Notes: generated by a model from the letters alone, not told the origin. A DNA stretch of 64,000 nt from Chryseobacterium sp. ON_d1 (GCF_006829085.1 NZ_BJTC01000001.1:566500-630499), one strand, 5' to 3'. Numbered from the stretch's first letter, positions 34,551-43,965 are shown. Program-made: numbers and translations.

Positions 34551-34579
34551 TTTGTTTTGTATCAGTATTAATATATTTG
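34551..34579 (+). promoter_or_regulatory. Promoter of alkB
   Basis: TTTG at 34551-34554 and TATATTTG at 34572-34579 are separated by 17 bases, a full match to the Bacteroidota -33/-7 pattern. Transcription would begin near 34585. Confidence 0.7.
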
Positions 34580-34586
34580 CAGATAT

Positions 34587-34639
34587 AATTTGTATCGGGT
34601 TTTTTTTGATCCTGGAAGAAAACAGGAGAGATACAAATT
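34587..34639 (+). promoter_or_regulatory. Stem-loop in the alkB leader
   Basis: A 10-bp perfect stem, AATTTGTATC (34587-34596) with GATACAAATT (34630-34639), encloses an inner CCTG/CAGG pair (34611-34614, 34623-34626) and a T8 run. It starts about where the transcript should begin and ends 23 bases before the ATG. Possible mRNA-stability or regulatory structure. Confidence 0.5.
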
Positions 34640-34662
34640 TTTATTATTTAAAAATGTAAAAT

Positions 34663-35274
34663 ATGACTCAACTCAGCTTGTTTGATTCTGAAGAACTGTA
34701 TGAATTTCCAAAAGATCTTCTGGAGTACAGAGCGCATTTCCTGAGTCAGAAAGAGGCTGGCGAACTTAAGGCCCATCTGCTTGAAACTGCTCCCTGGAAG
34801 CAGCGTACCCAGAAAATGTATGATAAGACGGTCTTAACGCCACGGTTAACTGCATGGTATGGTGACCCAAAAACTGATTATCCATTAGGAGACGGTGAAG
34901 TGGAGAATAATCTCTGGACACCTGAACTGTTTTCTTTAAAGGAAAGGATAGAAAAAATATTTGGCTATCAGTTCAATTCCGTATTGCTCAATCTTTACCG
35001 TGATCATAATGATTCTGTTGCATGGCACAGGGACAAGGAAAGCCGATACGGGAAACGCCCTGTGATTGCATCATTAAGCTTAGGACAGACCAGAAACTTT
35101 GATTTCAGGAAAAAGGATCATCACCAGAGCAGATACAGCCTGCCACTTCCTCATGGTTCCTTATTGATTATGAAGGGAGATCTGCAGGAGCATTGGGAAC
35201 ACCGGATTGCCAAATCTGCTGTTTCTATGAAAGAGCGTATTAATCTGACATTCCGATTGGTTCATCAGTTGTAG
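34663..35274 (+). CDS. alkB: AlkB-type 2-oxoglutarate/Fe(II) dioxygenase for alkylated bases
   Basis: A 203-residue DNA/RNA repair enzyme that oxidatively removes methyl groups from 1-methyladenine and 3-methylcytosine. The Fe(II) ligands are His122 and Asp124 in WHRDKE and His180 in WEHRI; the 2-oxoglutarate-binding arginines are in RINLTFR (Arg192 and Arg198). The nucleotide-recognition lid TPRLTAWYGDP (about 59-69) and VLLNLYRDHNDSVAWH are typical of the AlkB branch seen in Bacteroidota and eukaryotic ALKBH2/3. Length fits. It has its own promoter and a structured leader and is not linked to an ada gene here. Confidence 0.93.
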   Translation: MTQLSLFDSEELYEFPKDLLEYRAHFLSQKEAGELKAHLLETAPWKQRTQKMYDKTVLTPRLTAWYGDPKTDYPLGDGEVENNLWTPELFSLKERIEKIFGYQFNSVLLNLYRDHNDSVAWHRDKESRYGKRPVIASLSLGQTRNFDFRKKDHHQSRYSLPLPHGSLLIMKGDLQEHWEHRIAKSAVSMKERINLTFRLVHQL

Positions 35275-35389
35275 GGTGTTCATTTATAATGTTTTATAAC
35301 TGGTCTGATCTGTTTTTGGCAGATAAATTGTTGCTTTTTATCAATAGTCATTATGACTTCATGTCTATCACCACTTAAAATTTATTATT

Positions 35390-36001
35390 ATGAAAAATTT
35401 TGTAGTTACACTTTTTGCACTGGCTGCATTGACGGCCTGCAAAAAAAATGAACCCACATCGTCCGCTCAGTCTGCGGAAAGTACAACAGTATCTCCGCCA
35501 GCTGAATCGGGCATGACAGTAAATGATTCTGCCAAAATATCTGAACCTAAAAGTCAGACGGCTTCTCTGGGCGATCAGGATAAAAAGTTTGCAGATGCTG
35601 CCGCTATAGGAGGATTAATGGAAGTTATGATGGGGAAACTGGCCGCCACAAATGCTGAGAATTCAGTAGTGAAATCTTTGGGAGCAATGATGGTAACAGA
35701 TCATACCAAAGCGAACGATGAGCTTAAGAAATGGGCTTCAGCAACAGGTTATACTTTGCCTGCCACCTTAGATGCCGAAAAGCAGAAGATGTATGATGAT
35801 CTGAAAGCAAAGAAAGGAAAAGACTTTGACAAAAAGTATACGGATCTCATGGTAAGTGATCACAAAGAAGATGTAGAAGCATTTAAAAAAGAAGCTTCAG
35901 AAGGAAAAGAAGCCTCCTTAAAAGCATTTGCCGGTAAAACTCTTCCGACATTAGAGCACCATCTGAAGGAATCAGAAAAAGCTAAGAGTACGGTACATTA
36001 A
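35390..36001 (+). CDS. DUF4142 lipoprotein
   Basis: A 203-residue exported lipoprotein. The signal MKNFVVTLFALAALTACKK has a lipobox LTAC (Cys17), followed by a Ser/Glu/Pro-rich linker to about residue 60. The DUF4142 domain (about 62-200) is a ferritin-like four-helix bundle: KFADAAAIGGLMEVMMGKLA, VVKSLGAMMVTDHTKANDEL, MVSDHKEDVEAFKKEA and LPTLEHHLKESEKA, with a histidine-rich pattern (TDHTKAN, SDHKED, LEHHL). The domain is common in outer-membrane or periplasmic proteins of stress islands. Its function is unknown. It ends at a terminator shared with the next convergent gene. Confidence 0.87.
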   Translation: MKNFVVTLFALAALTACKKNEPTSSAQSAESTTVSPPAESGMTVNDSAKISEPKSQTASLGDQDKKFADAAAIGGLMEVMMGKLAATNAENSVVKSLGAMMVTDHTKANDELKKWASATGYTLPATLDAEKQKMYDDLKAKKGKDFDKKYTDLMVSDHKEDVEAFKKEASEGKEASLKAFAGKTLPTLEHHLKESEKAKSTVH

Positions 36002-36103
36002 TGTATCATAAATTTCTGACTTTATGACCTGCATCATAACATGGGCAGAATATATTAGATATTTTTGAAATGATTAAATATTATTTTGTTCTTGATTATT
36101 AAG

Positions 36104-36128
36104 CTCCTCTTTTTAAGGGGAGTTTTTT
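36104..36128 (+). terminator. Intrinsic terminator after the DUF4142 gene
   Basis: CTCCTCTT (36104-36111) pairs with AAGGGGAG (36115-36122), one G-T wobble, followed by six T. The convergent minus-strand gene ends six bases beyond. Confidence 0.78.
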
Positions 36129-36133
36129 ATTGA

Positions 36134-36595
36134 TTATTCTTTCTTTTTATATTCTTCAATTTTTTTAAACTGCCGATAAGAACTTTTCAAATTGCGAAGT
36201 TGCTCAGATACAATGGCAGTAGTCTTTTCACTAAGATAACCTGTATCCAGTGCATTTTGATAAGCTTCTATAGCTGCTTTTTCGCCAAACACTACATTTT
36301 CCAATGTAGACTCTACCAGATTACCCATCGTAAATGAGTTTTTTATATCGATCCATGTTCTGTGAACAGCTCCGGCTATGGATGGAGAATCCTCAGGAGC
36401 ACCTTGTTTTTCTGTGATCAGATTGATCAGCTCATTTTTCATGATTTTCGATTGAGAAATCATATGGTCATATTCATCTTTTACGTCAGGGTACATTTCC
36501 CAGACTTTTCCTTCTACCTTTTCAAAACCTTCTATCCGGTCATTGGTGATGTGAAGCAGATCATTAAGTGTTGATATTTCCTGTTGATTATTCAT
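36134..36595 (-). CDS. DUF2383/PA2169-family four-helix-bundle protein
   Basis: A 153-residue cytoplasmic protein. It fits the PA2169/DUF2383 family: LNDLLHITNDRIEGFEKV as the first helix, then YDHMISQSKIMKNELINLI, GAVHRTWIDIKNSFTMGN (the conserved G-x-x-HR-x-W motif) and VVFGEKAAIEAYQNALD as the fourth helix with likely metal-binding Glu/His positions. It is ferritin-like. The open frame starts at a TTG (36619), but the ATG at 36595 gives the proper N-terminus. Members occur next to DUF892 and DUF4142 genes in Bacteroidota; together they mark this as a stress island. Function unknown. Confidence 0.82.
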   Translation of the reverse strand: MNNQQEISTLNDLLHITNDRIEGFEKVEGKVWEMYPDVKDEYDHMISQSKIMKNELINLITEKQGAPEDSPSIAGAVHRTWIDIKNSFTMGNLVESTLENVVFGEKAAIEAYQNALDTGYLSEKTTAIVSEQLRNLKSSYRQFKKIEEYKKKE

Positions 36596-36779
36596 AATAT
36601 AATTTTTGAAAGGGTTCAATCAGCTAAATTATCAATTGTTTAATGGAATATTTATAATCCTGATCATATACCATCTATTTCAGGATTTGCTTTAACTATA
36701 ATTTTGAACATGAATGCAACTTCAGCTGTCAGAAATTTAAACTTAATATAAATTTAATATGATTGCCATAGCTTTTGGA

Positions 36780-36787
36780 TACTTTTG
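36780..36787 (+). promoter_or_regulatory. -7 promoter element for the ECF sigma gene
   Basis: TACTTTTG fits TAnnTTTG and lies 37 bases upstream of the chosen ATG at 36825, which favours that start over a GTG/ATG in the same frame at 36759. Confidence 0.45.
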
Positions 36788-36824
36788 CATCATTGAGATT
36801 TGGTTTCAAAAGACATTTAAAAGG

Positions 36825-37322
36825 ATGGATCATTTTAAAGAAATATATTCCGGTTACAAGCACAGGGTGTATTTTTTTGTGGCAAAATACCTTACGGAAG
36901 AGGAAGATATTGAAGAAATTGTTCAGGATATTTTTATGCATGTCTGGAAACATCTATCCAAAAAGCATTCTCCGTCAGAAATCGAAGCACTTATCTTTAA
37001 AGCTGCCAAACAGGAAATCTCCAATTTTTACCGCAAAAGAAAAATGATCTTTGTTCCTCTTGAAAGTTCTCCGGAAAATCAGCAGGAAGAAGAGAGCTCA
37101 GAAATTGAAAAGCAGCTGCAGCAGGAAGACCAGCTCAAAAAGATAGAAAGTCTTCTGGAACAGGTTCCAGAGAAAAGCCGGGAATTTTTCATTAAAAATA
37201 AAATCCAGAATCTCAGCCTTTTTATGATCGCCCAGGAAAATGATATTTCCAAAACAGCCGTGGAAAAGCATGTCAATAAAGTATTGAAGTTTCTGAGAGC
37301 GAATTTGAATTTTTTCTTCTAA
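36825..37322 (+). CDS. ECF RNA polymerase sigma factor
   Basis: A 165-residue extracytoplasmic-function sigma factor. Region 2 is seen as YKHRVYFFVAKYLTEEEDIEEIVQDIFMHVWKH (the EEIVQD-F-VW block binds core polymerase), the linker is glutamate-rich (QQEEESSEIEKQLQQ), and region 4 is the C-terminal FMIAQENDISKTAVEKHVNK helix-turn-helix. The open frame extends 22 codons upstream, but the ATG at 36825 starts right before region 2, which is normal for this family. It is followed by a FecR-type anti-sigma, SusC with an STN domain and SusD, which is the classic outer-membrane signalling set-up: ligand at SusC, signal through FecR, release of sigma. Confidence 0.9.
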   Translation: MDHFKEIYSGYKHRVYFFVAKYLTEEEDIEEIVQDIFMHVWKHLSKKHSPSEIEALIFKAAKQEISNFYRKRKMIFVPLESSPENQQEEESSEIEKQLQQEDQLKKIESLLEQVPEKSREFFIKNKIQNLSLFMIAQENDISKTAVEKHVNKVLKFLRANLNFFF

Positions 37323-37555
37323 ATATTCAGTTTATATGAATATCATATTGGTATTAAGCCCTCATTTCCGCTTTCTGTTTGATTGAGAATATTTTTCAAA
37401 GATTCAGTCTTAAAAATTCCCTTGGTAACGTTTATCCATAATTTTCAACATTTATGCTGCATTACCCAATATGAACAAATCGTTAAATCAAAAAAATAGG
37501 GGTTGACGATTGTATACTTCCTGCGTATTCTCTAATAAAGATCAAAAAGGAGAGT

Positions 37556-38368
37556 ATGGATTTCGAAAACCAATGGAAATCGGTCAAAGAAGAAAACCGG
37601 AAAATGAAGGATTCGGCAGATCAGCGGATCTGGAATGGACTTGAAAATAAAATCCGATCCAGAAACAATACGAAACGGCTGTTATGGGCTGCGGCTGTTC
37701 TTTTACCTTTATTTACGGTGATCACATTCTTGACTGCAGGCAGTGAAAGCAACTCTTCGCATGATGATCTGATGGTTTTCAGAACGGAAAAGAAACAAAA
37801 AGAATTTACACTGCCTGACGGAAGCAGAATTACACTGGAACCGGAGAGCGAGTTGAAGCTGGCTGAAAATTTCGGAAAAAAGGGCAGAAATGTTTCTTTT
37901 AAAGGGAAAGCCTTTTTCAGTGTTGCTAAGAATAAAGCATTGCCGTTTATTATTGATGCGGACGGATTTAAGGTAAAAGTATTAGGAACAAAATTTTTGC
38001 TTGACCAGAGATCTGAGGATAAAAAGGTTTATTTAAAAGAAGGAAAAGTGAAAATTGATTATCAGGGTCGTACAACATTCCTTTTGCCCAAGGAGACCTG
38101 GCTTGCTGATAAAGACGGAACCGAAAAACATTTCTATGATAAAGATGTTGTAAGAACATTTGATTTTAATGAGGTAAAATTCGGGCAGGCAATTGCTCAG
38201 CTGGAGAAGACTTATAATATTTCCATCACATATCCTCAGCAGTATCAGGAAAATGTAATAAACGGAGATATTACCGGAGATCTGTATAAAGCAGCAACAA
38301 CAATAGGATTTCCATTCAGTCTTAAAATAAGAAAAGAATCAGAGCATCATATCATTTTAGAAAAATAA
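37556..38368 (+). CDS. FecR-family anti-sigma factor
   Basis: A 270-residue single-pass inner-membrane protein. The cytoplasmic N-terminus (about residues 1-38) would hold the sigma factor. One helix follows (about 41-62; LLWAAAVLLPLFTVITFLTA). The periplasmic FecR domain has the family motifs LPDGSRITLEPESELKLAEN and FKVKVLGTKFLLDQ and the G-K-A-FF-V pattern (KGKAFFSVAKNKALPFII). The C-terminal DUF4974/STN-interacting part ends in ITGDLYKAATTIGFPFSLKI. It lies 233 bases downstream of the sigma gene and 70 upstream of the susC-like ATG. In this architecture it senses an occupied STN-bearing receptor. Confidence 0.92.
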   Translation: MDFENQWKSVKEENRKMKDSADQRIWNGLENKIRSRNNTKRLLWAAAVLLPLFTVITFLTAGSESNSSHDDLMVFRTEKKQKEFTLPDGSRITLEPESELKLAENFGKKGRNVSFKGKAFFSVAKNKALPFIIDADGFKVKVLGTKFLLDQRSEDKKVYLKEGKVKIDYQGRTTFLLPKETWLADKDGTEKHFYDKDVVRTFDFNEVKFGQAIAQLEKTYNISITYPQQYQENVINGDITGDLYKAATTIGFPFSLKIRKESEHHIILEK

Positions 38369-38438
38369 TGCACCGGTAATTGGGGTTACCGATGCATTGA
38401 ATATAATCAGTCAAATAACAACTAATTTCAGCAAATCT

Positions 38439-41400
38439 ATGAAAAAAACAACAATTAGCATGATGTTGTTGGGTCTTTTGTGTGCGCCACAGTTTTCCTA
38501 CGCAGAAGCTAACAAATGTTTTCAGCAGTCCGTCAGTCAACGGAAAACGCCTTTGATTAAAATTTTTGAAAAACTTTCCAGGGAACATGGCGTAAAATTC
38601 TTTTATTCGGTTTCTGACCTGAAAGATATTCAGGTGGATGAATCCCAGCTTAACTATCGATCTCTGCCAGCATCTTTAGATTATCTTAAAAAAAATGTCG
38701 GTCTGGATTTTAATGTAGATCAGAAAACAGTCACTGTACGTCTCAATCAGAAAGCTATGGCTGCCATTCGGGAAAATAATGCCATTCAGTCTGCAGTATC
38801 TTTAAATCCGATAAAAGACACGGTAAAATCCAGAGAAAAAAACATTGATGAGGTTGTTTTGGTGGGCTATGGGAAACAAAGCAAAAAAAATAACTCAGGG
38901 TCTATTTCTTCTATTGATGAGAAGCAGATGAAAGGGGTGGCATCCAGTAATTTTGGAGATATTATCGCAGGAAAGGCAACGGGGGTTCAGATTACCCAGG
39001 CCAATGCAACGCCGGGAGGTTCGCCATCAATCAGAGTACGGGGAATCGGGACGTTAACTGCAGGCTCCAATCCTTTGATTGTGGTAGATGGGCTTCCTTT
39101 AACTGAAGGTTCCAATCTGAATGCTATTGATCCCAATTCCATTGCAAAAATCGATATCCTGAAAGATGCCGCTTCAGCAGCCATTTATGGTTCCAGAGGA
39201 GCGAATGGAGTCATCATCATCGAAACAAAACAGGGAAAAAAGGGAAGGATGGCCATTTCTTTTGATTCCTATTACGGAATGCAGATGAGAAGTGATAATG
39301 TGAAATTGGTGAATGCTTATGATATGGCTACTTTTCTGAAAGAAGCCAGAGACAACAATTATCTTTCTAAAGGAAGCAACAGAAGTATTTCTGATGACAA
39401 TGCCACAAGAATAAGCAAAGGAGCCTCTTTAAGAGAATTAATTCCCGATTATCTGGCGCCTTATCTGGCCAAGCAGCCTGGATTGACAGACACCGACTGG
39501 CTGAATACGGTCATGAAACCGGCACCCATCAGCCAGACTTCACTGAATATTACCGGTGGAAGTGATAAAAGTAAATATGCTTTTACCATGACCTATTTTA
39601 ATCAGAAAGGATTGGTGATCGGGACGGACTACGAAAAATTTTCCACCAGTGTTAACCTCTCCACCGACCTTACAGACAAATGGAAAGTAGGGGTTACAAT
39701 GACTCCGTCTTATGCAACAGGGACAGTCAACGCTGCAGAAAACTCCAGAAGCTACAATCCTTTACAGATGGCTACAGCCATGTATCCTTTTTTTAAACCT
39801 TACAATGATGACGGAAGTCTTGCCATTTCCGGGCAGATTTTAGGAAATACTGCTACTGACGGAGCATTGGTAGAAAATCCCGTTGCTGTTCAGAAAATGA
39901 CTGACAGAAAGTATACTTTATTTAAAACCTTCGGAAATATTTTCACTGAGCTTGAACTGCTGAAAGGTCTGAAATACAGATTATCAGTAGGAGGAGATTA
40001 TACAAATTACGAATATAATTTCTTTGATCCTTCTACAGTAGGAGCCTACAGAGCAGCAGCTCCGGATGTTACCTTTGCCAACAGAACAGAGTATATCCGA
40101 AAAAATTATTTAATTGAAAACTTACTTTCATTTGATAAAAAGTGGGGTTCGCACAGAGTGGATGTCATTGCCGGGCAGTCTTTTCAGCAGGAAGATAATA
40201 CTCAGCTTTTAACAGAAGCTACAGCTTTTCCGGATAACAGCATCCGGAATATTGCAGGAGGAACTTCGTTTAAAAATACTTTAACCCAATATAAATGGCG
40301 GTTACTGTCTTATTTTACCAGAGTTAATTATACATTCGACAATAAGTACAACCTGATGGCCTCTTATCGTCGTGATGGCTCTTCACGCTTCGGGAAAAAC
40401 TCTAAATGGGGAGATTTCTATGCATTTTCAGCCAGCTGGACAATAAGTAACGAAAATTTCTTTCCCGAAAATACATTGGTGACAGATCTGAAATTCAGAT
40501 ACAGCCTTGGAAGTAACGGAAACAATCAGATTCCCAACTTCGGAGCTCTTTCATTGATGAATCCGGATAATTATAACTTTGGCGGAGCTTTGGTACCGGG
40601 GTATACCACGGCAACGGCCCCCAACCCGAATATTTCCTGGGAAAAGTCCAGATCAAACAACTTCGGGATCGACTTTTCTTTGTTTAAAAATATACTGAAC
40701 ATTTCTGCAGACTATTATATTCTGAACAGGGATGGGTTGCTGTTGGATGTTCCGGTTCCGCAACAGTCCGGCTTCAGTACATCCCTCCAAAATATTGGGA
40801 AGATCAAAAATTCCGGCTTTGAGTTACAGATTGCTTCAAAAACTTTCAAAATTGCCAATGACTTTACTTACTCGGGAAGCTTTAACTTTTCGACCAACAA
40901 AAATGAGGTTCTGGCTTTAGCAAATGGGCAGAACCAGATCATAACAGGAGAAAATAACTTTTCAGTGACGAAAGTGGGCAGTTCTATTGGTGAAATGTAT
41001 GGTTACAATATTATCGGAATTTATAAAAGTCAGGATCAGATCAACAATTCGCCACATATTACCGGAACCATGGTCGGAGATTATATTATGGAAGACCTGA
41101 ACGGAGATGGGAAAATTGATGTTAATGATAAAAGAAGCTTTGGCAGTGGTGTTCCAAAATATATTCTGGGCTTTAACAATAATTTCAGATATGGTCTTTT
41201 TGAGCTGAGCTTCTCATTATACAGCGAGATTGGTAAAAAGATCTATAATGCTGATGCAGTCACCACTTTAGAATCCGGAGAAGGTTTCGGAATGGCTTCA
41301 CAGTATTATTTTGACAACCGCTATAATGCAGTAACCAATCCCAATGGCTTTTTTGGGATGCCGAATATGAACTTTTCCAATAACAGGAAAGAAGCCAGAA

Positions 41401-41663
41401 CCTCAAACTTATATTTTAAAAATGCAGATTATGTAAGATTAAGATCACTGCGACTGGCTTTTAACTTCCCTAAATCTATGCTGGGAAATATAGGCCTGGA
41501 GAATGTACAGATTTATATGGTAGGAAATAACCTTTTCACCCTGTCAAAATACAAAGGAATGAATATAGATGCTACGTCTGACAATGTTCTTACCCAGGGT
41601 TTTGATCAGGCCTATTATCCTGTTGCTAAAATTTACTCTATTGGTTTTAACCTTCAATTTTAA
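38439..41663 (+). CDS. SusC/RagA-type TonB-linked outer-membrane protein with an STN signalling domain
   Basis: A 1074-residue SusC-like transporter that takes oligomers across the outer membrane with SusD as a lid. The signal peptide is MKKTTISMMLLGLLCAPQFS then YAEA; the frame extends to a TTG upstream, but this ATG gives the signal. The STN domain (about residues 30-115; LIKIFEKLSREHGVKFFYS) couples it to FecR. There is no carboxypeptidase-regulatory repeat; the TonB-box region IDEVVLVGYGKQSKK leads into the plug (PSIRVRGIGTLTAGSNPLIVVDG, then IYGSRGANGVIIIETK). The beta-barrel ends in SIGFNLQF. With the GDPD gene two genes on, the ligand may be a phosphodiester or phosphoglycerol compound. 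Confidence 0.94.
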   Translation: MKKTTISMMLLGLLCAPQFSYAEANKCFQQSVSQRKTPLIKIFEKLSREHGVKFFYSVSDLKDIQVDESQLNYRSLPASLDYLKKNVGLDFNVDQKTVTVRLNQKAMAAIRENNAIQSAVSLNPIKDTVKSREKNIDEVVLVGYGKQSKKNNSGSISSIDEKQMKGVASSNFGDIIAGKATGVQITQANATPGGSPSIRVRGIGTLTAGSNPLIVVDGLPLTEGSNLNAIDPNSIAKIDILKDAASAAIYGSRGANGVIIIETKQGKKGRMAISFDSYYGMQMRSDNVKLVNAYDMATFLKEARDNNYLSKGSNRSISDDNATRISKGASLRELIPDYLAPYLAKQPGLTDTDWLNTVMKPAPISQTSLNITGGSDKSKYAFTMTYFNQKGLVIGTDYEKFSTSVNLSTDLTDKWKVGVTMTPSYATGTVNAAENSRSYNPLQMATAMYPFFKPYNDDGSLAISGQILGNTATDGALVENPVAVQKMTDRKYTLFKTFGNIFTELELLKGLKYRLSVGGDYTNYEYNFFDPSTVGAYRAAAPDVTFANRTEYIRKNYLIENLLSFDKKWGSHRVDVIAGQSFQQEDNTQLLTEATAFPDNSIRNIAGGTSFKNTLTQYKWRLLSYFTRVNYTFDNKYNLMASYRRDGSSRFGKNSKWGDFYAFSASWTISNENFFPENTLVTDLKFRYSLGSNGNNQIPNFGALSLMNPDNYNFGGALVPGYTTATAPNPNISWEKSRSNNFGIDFSLFKNILNISADYYILNRDGLLLDVPVPQQSGFSTSLQNIGKIKNSGFELQIASKTFKIANDFTYSGSFNFSTNKNEVLALANGQNQIITGENNFSVTKVGSSIGEMYGYNIIGIYKSQDQINNSPHITGTMVGDYIMEDLNGDGKIDVNDKRSFGSGVPKYILGFNNNFRYGLFELSFSLYSEIGKKIYNADAVTTLESGEGFGMASQYYFDNRYNAVTNPNGFFGMPNMNFSNNRKEARTSNLYFKNADYVRLRSLRLAFNFPKSMLGNIGLENVQIYMVGNNLFTLSKYKGMNIDATSDNVLTQGFDQAYYPVAKIYSIGFNLQF

Positions 41664-41667
41664 AATT

Positions 41668-43071
41668 ATGAAAAAAATATTCATTACAATATGCTTCCTT
41701 TCATTAATCGTTTCATGTTCGTCTGATCTTTTGAATGTAAATCCGGAAGCACAGAAAGTTTCATCACAATTTTATACCAACGCTTCTGAAATCGAGCAGG
41801 GTATTATTTCAGTCTATGGATCCCTTCAGTATACGGGACAGTATCAGCTGGCAATGCCGGCTTTAGGTGAGCTGCCTTCTGATAACACCTATGATGAGGT
41901 GCCTGCCAATGATTCTTTTACGTATGGTGAGCTGGATTTTTTTACCATTCAGCCTAATAACAGCCTTATTGCGAGTGCCTGGAAAGACAATTATATCGGA
42001 ATTCAGCAGGCGAATATTATTCTGACCAGGATTGATAAAATTCCTGATATGACTGATGCACTGAAGAATATAAGGATTGGCGAAATGAAATTTCTGAGAG
42101 CGCTCATGTATTTTAATCTCGTGAGAATTTATGGAGATGTTCCACTTGTTTTAAAAGAAACTACGAATGTTAATGATTATTTTGGACAGCCAAGAACCCC
42201 TGTAACAGAGGTATATTCAGCTATAGAAAAAGATCTGAAGGATGCCATTAATCTCTTGCCGGCTACTGCCGCTCAAAAAGGGAGAGTGACCAAAGGTGCT
42301 GCTTTGGGGATTTTGGGTAAAGTGCTTCTGACGCAGAAAAAATTTGCTGAGTCATTGACCTATCTGAGTCAGGTGGAACCTTTGGGCTACCAGCTTTTGA
42401 CCGATGTCAATAAAATTTTTGACGTTGCCAATAAAAATAATGCTGAAATTATTTTCGATGTCCAGTTTACATCCGGCTTAAACGGAAATTCTGAAGGAAG
42501 TACGGCATTTCAGATGTTCAGTCCCTCCGGATCTGTTTCAGGTGCGAAAGGCCATAATCTTCCTACTAAAGAAGTCTATAATCTTTATTCTGCCGGAGAT
42601 ACAAGACGTTCTGCATATATCGGACTTACTTCAAACGGAGTCCCTTTCAGTAAAAAGCTGGTAAAAACTTCGAACACCATTGCGGATGGGGGCAGCAATT
42701 TTGTAGTGCTGCGGTTAGCTGATGTTTTTCTGATGATGGCAGAATGCTTTGCAGAGCAGAATGACTTTGCCAATGCCAATATATATGTAAATAAAATTAA
42801 AGGGAGAGCAGGGATTGCCCCTGTCAGTCTTTCCACAAAAGACAGCCTGCTTAATGAGATTGACCGCGAAAGAAGGCTGGAGTTTGTAGGGGAGGGACAC
42901 CGTTGGTTTGACCTCCTCAGAACCGGAAAAGCAATCTCAGTGATGACAGCTTACTTTAATAATAACGCAGGATACAGTACGGCACAGATCAAACCCTATC
43001 ATCTTCTGATGCCTGTCCCACAGGGACAGATCAATACAGACCCTGCCATTAAACAAAATCCCGGATATTAA
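41668..43071 (+). CDS. SusD/RagB-type outer-membrane lipoprotein
   Basis: A 467-residue surface lipoprotein that caps the SusC channel and binds the substrate. The signal MKKIFITICFLSLIVSCSS has a lipobox IVSC (Cys17). TPR-like helices follow (for example IGEMKFLRALMYFNLVRIYGDVP, a SusD hallmark), and the C-terminal RRLEFVGEGHRWFDLLRTGKA and PVPQGQINTDP blocks are typical. The open frame begins 33 codons earlier inside the susC gene, but the ATG at 41668 gives the lipoprotein signal. The start is four bases after the susC stop, so the pair is cotranscribed. Confidence 0.94.
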   Translation: MKKIFITICFLSLIVSCSSDLLNVNPEAQKVSSQFYTNASEIEQGIISVYGSLQYTGQYQLAMPALGELPSDNTYDEVPANDSFTYGELDFFTIQPNNSLIASAWKDNYIGIQQANIILTRIDKIPDMTDALKNIRIGEMKFLRALMYFNLVRIYGDVPLVLKETTNVNDYFGQPRTPVTEVYSAIEKDLKDAINLLPATAAQKGRVTKGAALGILGKVLLTQKKFAESLTYLSQVEPLGYQLLTDVNKIFDVANKNNAEIIFDVQFTSGLNGNSEGSTAFQMFSPSGSVSGAKGHNLPTKEVYNLYSAGDTRRSAYIGLTSNGVPFSKKLVKTSNTIADGGSNFVVLRLADVFLMMAECFAEQNDFANANIYVNKIKGRAGIAPVSLSTKDSLLNEIDRERRLEFVGEGHRWFDLLRTGKAISVMTAYFNNNAGYSTAQIKPYHLLMPVPQGQINTDPAIKQNPGY

Positions 43072-43086
43072 TAAAAAACTTGAATT

Positions 43087-43965
43087 ATGCTAAACAATAC
43101 ATTATTACCATTATTTTTTCTTGTATTCTCTTCTCTGTTTGCTGCACAGCACAGGAATGTTTCACTCTCTGAGTTTCCCGATGACAAAGTAATGGTGGTT
43201 GCTCACCGGGGTGATTGGAGAGAGGCTCCTGAAAATTCAGCGTGGGCTATAAAAAAAGCCATTGAAAAAGGAGTTGATATGGCTGAAATAGATCTTGCCA
43301 TGACAAAAGACAGTGTTTTGATCCTTATGCACGATAATACCATTGACAGAACAACAACAGGAAAAGGAAAACCTTCTAACTTTACACTGGAAGAAATTAA
43401 AAAACTGCACCTTAGAGATGGATTGGGAGTGGAAACACAAATGAAAGTTCCCACGTTACAGGAAATTCTTGAGATCTCGGAAGGAAAAATTCTTCTGAAC
43501 CTGGATAAAGGCTTTGATTATATAAAACAGGTATATCCTTTAGTGAAAAAACGAAATATGCTTGATCAGGTTTTATTTAAAGGTCATGAATCTTATACTG
43601 AATTTAATCAGAAATACGGTGATATAAAAAAAGATATTCACTATATGCCGATTATACAGCTGAGCAAAAGTGAAGATCTTAAAAAGATCTCAGAATATAT
43701 CAAAAACTATAAGGTTTATGGTTTTGAATTTACAGTAGGGACAACAGAAAAGAATCTGATTGATTTTAAAGAATTGAGAGCAAAAAAGGTCAAAATATGG
43801 GTAAATGCATTATGGCCTCATCATAACGCCGGAAATAATGATGATCTTGTTCTGGATAATCCTGATGTTTATGACTGGTATATTCATAAAGGCATAAACA
43901 TTATTCAGACGGACAGGCCGAAAGAGCTGATCAGTTACTTGAAACGTAAAAAACTTTATTTTTAG
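43087..43965 (+). CDS. Exported glycerophosphodiester phosphodiesterase
   Basis: A 292-residue GDPD-family phosphodiesterase with an N-terminal signal peptide (MLNNTLLPLFFLVFSSLFAA, then Q). The catalytic motif is VVAHRGDWREAPENSAWA (His and Arg of the HR-x-D-x-x-x-x-PENT/S motif), with the metal-binding Glu-x-Asp in MAEIDLAMTKDSVLILMHD and the second catalytic His in LMHDNTIDRTTTG. GDPDs hydrolyse deacylated phospholipids such as glycerophosphocholine to glycerol-3-phosphate plus an alcohol. It directly follows susCD (15 bases), so the operon as a whole probably imports and cleaves a glycerophosphodiester or related phosphodiester polymer outside the cytoplasm. Confidence 0.92.
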   Translation: MLNNTLLPLFFLVFSSLFAAQHRNVSLSEFPDDKVMVVAHRGDWREAPENSAWAIKKAIEKGVDMAEIDLAMTKDSVLILMHDNTIDRTTTGKGKPSNFTLEEIKKLHLRDGLGVETQMKVPTLQEILEISEGKILLNLDKGFDYIKQVYPLVKKRNMLDQVLFKGHESYTEFNQKYGDIKKDIHYMPIIQLSKSEDLKKISEYIKNYKVYGFEFTVGTTEKNLIDFKELRAKKVKIWVNALWPHHNAGNNDDLVLDNPDVYDWYIHKGINIIQTDRPKELISYLKRKKLYF

